Part shown: one piece after another, positions 4,711-7,132 of the stretch | Layout: each line of letters begins with the position of its first letter | Numbering within the stretch: the first letter of the stretch is position 1 | DNA from: an uncultured Blautia sp. | GTDB lineage: Bacteria > Bacillota > Clostridia > Lachnospirales > Lachnospiraceae | Assembly (NCBI GenBank): GCA_934378195.1 | Contig: CAKRPO010000080.1 | Coordinates: 1-7,132, forward strand | DNA: 7,132 bases | Direction: 5' to 3' | Program-made: the position numbers and the translations under genes | Notes under the pieces: model-generated | Seen by the model: the letters and a program-made list of their open reading frames with translations, nothing else | Database searches by the model: none | What the model was told of the DNA's origin: nothing

Positions 4711-6303
4711 TTATTTATTATGGTCCAGCAGTGTTTTGATGTCTTCTTCTGGTGTAGTGACAGGTGCAATACCATAATTTTCCACCAGATAGTTCAGAAT
4801 ATTAGGAGACAGAAACGCCGGAAGAGAAGGACCAAGACGAATGTTTTTGATGCCCAGGTGTAAAAGTGTCAGCAGGATACAGACTGCCTTTTGTTCATAC
4901 CAGGAGAGAACGAAGGAAAGCGGAAGCTCATTTACAGAACATTCAAATGCATCCGCGAGTGCCACAGCAACCTGGATCGCACCATAAGCATCATTACATT
5001 GACCCATATCCATCAGTCGTGGCAGACCACCGATTTCTCCCAGATCAAGATCATTGAAACGGAATTTTCCACATGCCAGGGTGAGAACAATACTGTCAGA
5101 AGGTGTCTGTTTCACAAATTCGGTGTAATAGTTTCGACCTGGCTTAGCACCATCACAGCCGGCAACCAGGAAGAAATGGCGGATTGCGCCTGATTTTACA
5201 GCTTCTACCACAGTTCCAGCATGGGAAAGGATGGCTGCATGACCAAAACCGGTTGTCACTTTTGTACCACCGTTGATGCCTGTGCGTGTCTGCTCTTCTG
5301 TGTAACCACCCAGTTCCAGTGCTTTTTCAATAACCGGTGTGAAATCTTTCTTTTCGTCGATATGAACCGCGCCTGGGAAAGCAACCACTTCTGTTGTAAA
5401 TACTCTGTCAGCATAACTGCTTTTGGGTGGCATCAGACAGTTGGTGGTGTAAAGGATCGGAGCCGGAAGATGATCAAACTCTTTCTGCTGATTCTGCCAT
5501 GCGGTTCCGAAATTTCCTTTTAAGTGAGAGAATTTCTTTAAAAGTGGATAGGCATGGGCAGGGAGCATTTCACCATGAGTATAGATGTTGATTCCTTTTC
5601 CCTCTGTCTGTTCAAGCAAAAGCTGCAGGTCTTTCAGATCATGACCGGTCACGACAATAAAAGGTCCTTTTTCTATCGTAAGTGTAACATCAGTTGGTTC
5701 TGGTGTTCCATAGGTTTCTGTATTTGCCTTATCAAGAAGTGCCATACACTTCAGGTTGATTTCTCCTACTTTCAATACTGTAGGAAGCAGAGACTCCGCA
5801 CTTTCTTCATACCCAATCTTAAATAATGCTTCGCAGAAGAAACGATTTACCTCGGCATCTTCATAATTCAGAACACTTGCGTGATAGGCATAGGCTGCCA
5901 TTCCACGAATTCCGAATAGAATAAGAGACTTTAAAGAACGGATATCTTCGTCGGCATTCCACAGCTGCTGCATATCGTATTCATCTGTTTTACCGCATGG
6001 TGACTGACATTTGCCACAGTCAGGAACCAGTCTTTCTTTTTCTGCTCTGACTTCTTGTATCATTTTTTCGATGGCTGCATTATCAAAACTCACATTTGTA
6101 ACTGTGGTAAACAGCCCCTTAATTATAACTTGAGAAATTCTTTGGGAAATAGTTTCTGTGCCATCGACTGCTCTTGCAAGGGCAATCAATGCACCCGTCA
6201 GTTCATCCTGTAATTTAGCTGTATCCGCCTTTTTTCCACAGACACCGGCATTTCCTGTACATCCGGTGCAGCCGACTGTCTGTTCACATTGAAAACAAAA
6301 CAT
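4711..6303 (-). CDS. hcp: Hybrid cluster protein (Hcp; hydroxylamine/nitric oxide reductase)
   Basis: This is a cytoplasmic iron-sulfur protein linked to nitrosative stress: it was first described as a hydroxylamine reductase, and later work on Escherichia coli supports nitric oxide reduction and protein S-nitrosylation. Its 530 aa match the shorter anaerobe type. The N-terminal cluster motif begins MFCFQCEQ (C3, C6), with C15 and C22 as further likely ligands. All hybrid-cluster ligands known from Desulfovibrio Hcp have counterparts: H221 (TGHDL), E245 (THGEM), C289 (TTNCL), C383 (AGCDGAKPGRN, the persulfide cysteine position), C411 (LACGKF), C436 (MGQCNDAYG), and E470 and K472 (WYEQKAV). 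The start was set at 6303 because GGAGG (6316-6312) is 8 bases upstream and nearly all family members begin MFC; an in-frame ATG at 6327 adds eight residues with no such support. It is transcribed away from a Crp/Fnr regulator and toward the terminator at 4646-4692. No Hcr-type reductase is in the window. Confidence 0.97.
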   Translation of the reverse strand: MFCFQCEQTVGCTGCTGNAGVCGKKADTAKLQDELTGALIALARAVDGTETISQRISQVIIKGLFTTVTNVSFDNAAIEKMIQEVRAEKERLVPDCGKCQSPCGKTDEYDMQQLWNADEDIRSLKSLILFGIRGMAAYAYHASVLNYEDAEVNRFFCEALFKIGYEESAESLLPTVLKVGEINLKCMALLDKANTETYGTPEPTDVTLTIEKGPFIVVTGHDLKDLQLLLEQTEGKGINIYTHGEMLPAHAYPLLKKFSHLKGNFGTAWQNQQKEFDHLPAPILYTTNCLMPPKSSYADRVFTTEVVAFPGAVHIDEKKDFTPVIEKALELGGYTEEQTRTGINGGTKVTTGFGHAAILSHAGTVVEAVKSGAIRHFFLVAGCDGAKPGRNYYTEFVKQTPSDSIVLTLACGKFRFNDLDLGEIGGLPRLMDMGQCNDAYGAIQVAVALADAFECSVNELPLSFVLSWYEQKAVCILLTLLHLGIKNIRLGPSLPAFLSPNILNYLVENYGIAPVTTPEEDIKTLLDHNK

Positions 6304-6348
6304 TTTTTTAACCTCCGTCAATAGCATTTAACTTTTGTTTCTGCTGGA

Positions 6349-6354
6349 ATTATA
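6349..6354 (-). promoter_or_regulatory. -10 element of the hcp promoter
   Basis: Read on the minus strand, 6354-6349 is a perfect TATAAT, placing the hcp start near 6342 and a leader of about 39 bases. At the 17-base distance the -35 position reads CATACA, only 3/6 to consensus. A perfect -10 with a poor -35 fits a promoter that needs an activator, such as the divergent Crp/Fnr protein. Confidence 0.5.
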
Positions 6355-6363
6355 GTATGATAA

Positions 6364-6376
6364 ATACAACTTGTAT
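6364..6376. promoter_or_regulatory. Palindromic operator candidate between hcp and the Crp/Fnr gene
   Basis: ATACAA-C-TTGTAT is a perfect palindrome with 6-base arms around one central base. It lies between the divergent genes, overlapping the -35 region of hcp and the area just downstream of a possible regulator -10 (TATGAT, 6356-6361, or TATAGT, 6351-6356). Crp/Fnr dimers bind symmetric sites of about this size, so control of both genes is likely, though the odd centre and sequence are not the classic FNR box. Confidence 0.42.
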
Positions 6377-6390
6377 GTTTGATTTCCAAC

Positions 6391-6396
6391 AGGAGG
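6391..6396 (+). promoter_or_regulatory. Ribosome binding site that decides a TTG start
   Basis: AGGAGG at 6391-6396 leaves only 1 base before the in-frame ATG at 6398 but 7 bases before the in-frame TTG at 6404. Spacing strongly favours the TTG. Confidence 0.7.
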
Positions 6397-6403
6397 AATG
6401 ATT

Positions 6404-7096
6404 TTGAAAAAATATTTACCGATTCTAAGAAACAGTCCATTTTTTAAAGGTCTTACCGATAACGAGATATTATCCATATTGCATTGTGTAAATGCAACAG
6501 TAATTTCAAAAGAACGAGATTCATATATTTTCAGAGCAGGAGATTCTACTGAGGTAATGGGACTTGTGGTGTCGGGCTGTGTTCTTGTAATGCAGGAAGA
6601 TCTTTGGGGACATCGGAATATTCTGTCGAAATGTCATGCTGGTGATTTCTTTGGCGAGCCGTATGCAGCAAGTCCGGGAGCTGTTTTAAATATCAGTGTG
6701 GCAGCAGATGAAGATTGTGAGATTATTTTCTTAAATGTCCAAAGGCTTCTGGTTACTTGTTCAACTGCATGCGAGCATCATCAGAAGCTGATTCGTAACC
6801 TGGTCAGTGTCCTGGCAAATAAGATATTGATCCTAAACGATAAGATTACACATGTTGGCAAGCGAACGACAAGAGATAAACTATTGTCATATTTGTCGGC
6901 AGAATCCATCAGACATTCGTCGTTATTTTTTGACATTCCCTTTGACCGTCAGCAGCTGGCAGATTATCTTTGTATTGATCGTGCAGCCATGTCTACAGAG
7001 ATATCAAAGTTACAAAAAGAAGGTTTTATAAAAACAAATAGAAATCATTTTGAGCTGATTGCCTGTAATGAAACAGATTTACAAGCTAACAAATGA
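6404..7096 (+). CDS. Crp/Fnr-family transcriptional regulator, probable controller of hcp
   Basis: This is a 230-aa cytoplasmic regulator of typical Crp/Fnr length. Residues about 10-120 form the cyclic-nucleotide-like beta barrel, beginning with the familiar LRNSPFFKGLTDNE and including GDFFGE (80-85). A long dimer helix follows (about 120-155), then a C-terminal winged helix with RQQLADYLCIDRAAMSTEISKL (182-203), where DRAAMSTEISKL is the recognition helix. The Arg-Ser pair that binds cAMP phosphate in CRP is replaced (GEPYAASPGA), so cAMP is an unlikely ligand. Eight cysteines (28, 59, 77, 105, 119, 123, 190, 221) are present, but not in the N-terminal Fnr cluster pattern. It is divergent from hcp, as with HcpR-type nitrosative-stress regulators, which is its most likely role; sequence alone does not prove orthology, so no symbol is given. 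TTG 6404 is preferred as start on ribosome binding site spacing. Confidence 0.9.
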   Translation: MKKYLPILRNSPFFKGLTDNEILSILHCVNATVISKERDSYIFRAGDSTEVMGLVVSGCVLVMQEDLWGHRNILSKCHAGDFFGEPYAASPGAVLNISVAADEDCEIIFLNVQRLLVTCSTACEHHQKLIRNLVSVLANKILILNDKITHVGKRTTRDKLLSYLSAESIRHSSLFFDIPFDRQQLADYLCIDRAAMSTEISKLQKEGFIKTNRNHFELIACNETDLQANK

Positions 7097-7105
7097 TGGT
7101 ATAAT
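7078..7105 (+). promoter_or_regulatory. Strong promoter candidate for the gene beyond the right edge
   Basis: TTTACA (7078-7083, 5/6) and TATAAT (7100-7105, 6/6) are 16 bases apart, and TGG before TATAAT makes it an extended -10. The -35 lies in the last codons of the regulator. AGAAAGGG at 7123-7130 looks like a ribosome binding site, so a new gene probably starts just past the window. Confidence 0.6.
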
Positions 7106-7132
7106 TCTATTGTTGAGCTGACAGAAAGGGTA

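Noticed and set aside
1..7132. CRISPR arrays, tRNA or rRNA genes, or complete insertion sequences.
   Set aside because: No regularly spaced repeats, tRNA-like cloverleaf or rRNA motifs, and no transposase gene were seen on reading both strands.

Overview
The window looks like a piece of the chromosome of an anaerobic, gut-type Firmicute, most likely a Lachnospiraceae-like Clostridia. This is inferred from protein flavour, strong AGGAGG-type ribosome binding sites, one probable TTG start, moderate GC, and strictly anaerobic enzymes (a glycyl radical enzyme and a hybrid cluster protein). No gene identifies the species.

Layout. Positions 2-52 hold the last codons of an upstream gene. Positions 167-1084 (+) encode an AraC-family regulator with an N-terminal cupin-like sensor. 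Ninety-eight bases downstream, on the same strand, comes a two-gene unit: a glycyl radical enzyme (GRE, 1183-3588, 801 aa) and its radical SAM activating enzyme (3601-4368, 255 aa), 12 bases apart. Positions 4369-4710 contain no convincing protein gene but are rich in secondary structure: a nested 88-base palindromic element, two further hairpins and a strong terminator, with a plausible promoter in front. Convergent to this, on the minus strand, is hcp (6303-4711, 530 aa). A Crp/Fnr-family regulator (6404-7096, +) diverges from hcp. A good promoter at the regulator's 3' end points out of the window.

How the parts may work together. The AraC protein probably senses a small molecule and controls the GRE pair; the spacer before the GRE carries a promoter candidate and an exact 9+9 inverted repeat. 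The GRE has the Cys-X-Glu active site (C438, E440) and the radical motif RVAGY (G769), so it should be a functional radical enzyme of the HypD/arylacetate-decarboxylase-like broad group. I cannot assign its substrate. It lacks the Pro after GCVE that I associate with diol, glycerol, choline and isethionate enzymes, and no small subunit, microcompartment gene or proline reductase gene is beside it. Hcp and the Crp/Fnr regulator form a typical divergent nitrosative-stress module, with a palindrome in the shared promoter region.

Most interesting points: the unassigned GRE with a CCSCG tail, its compact activase without the ferredoxin-like insert, and the structured intergenic element that may be an independent noncoding RNA or a small mobile element.
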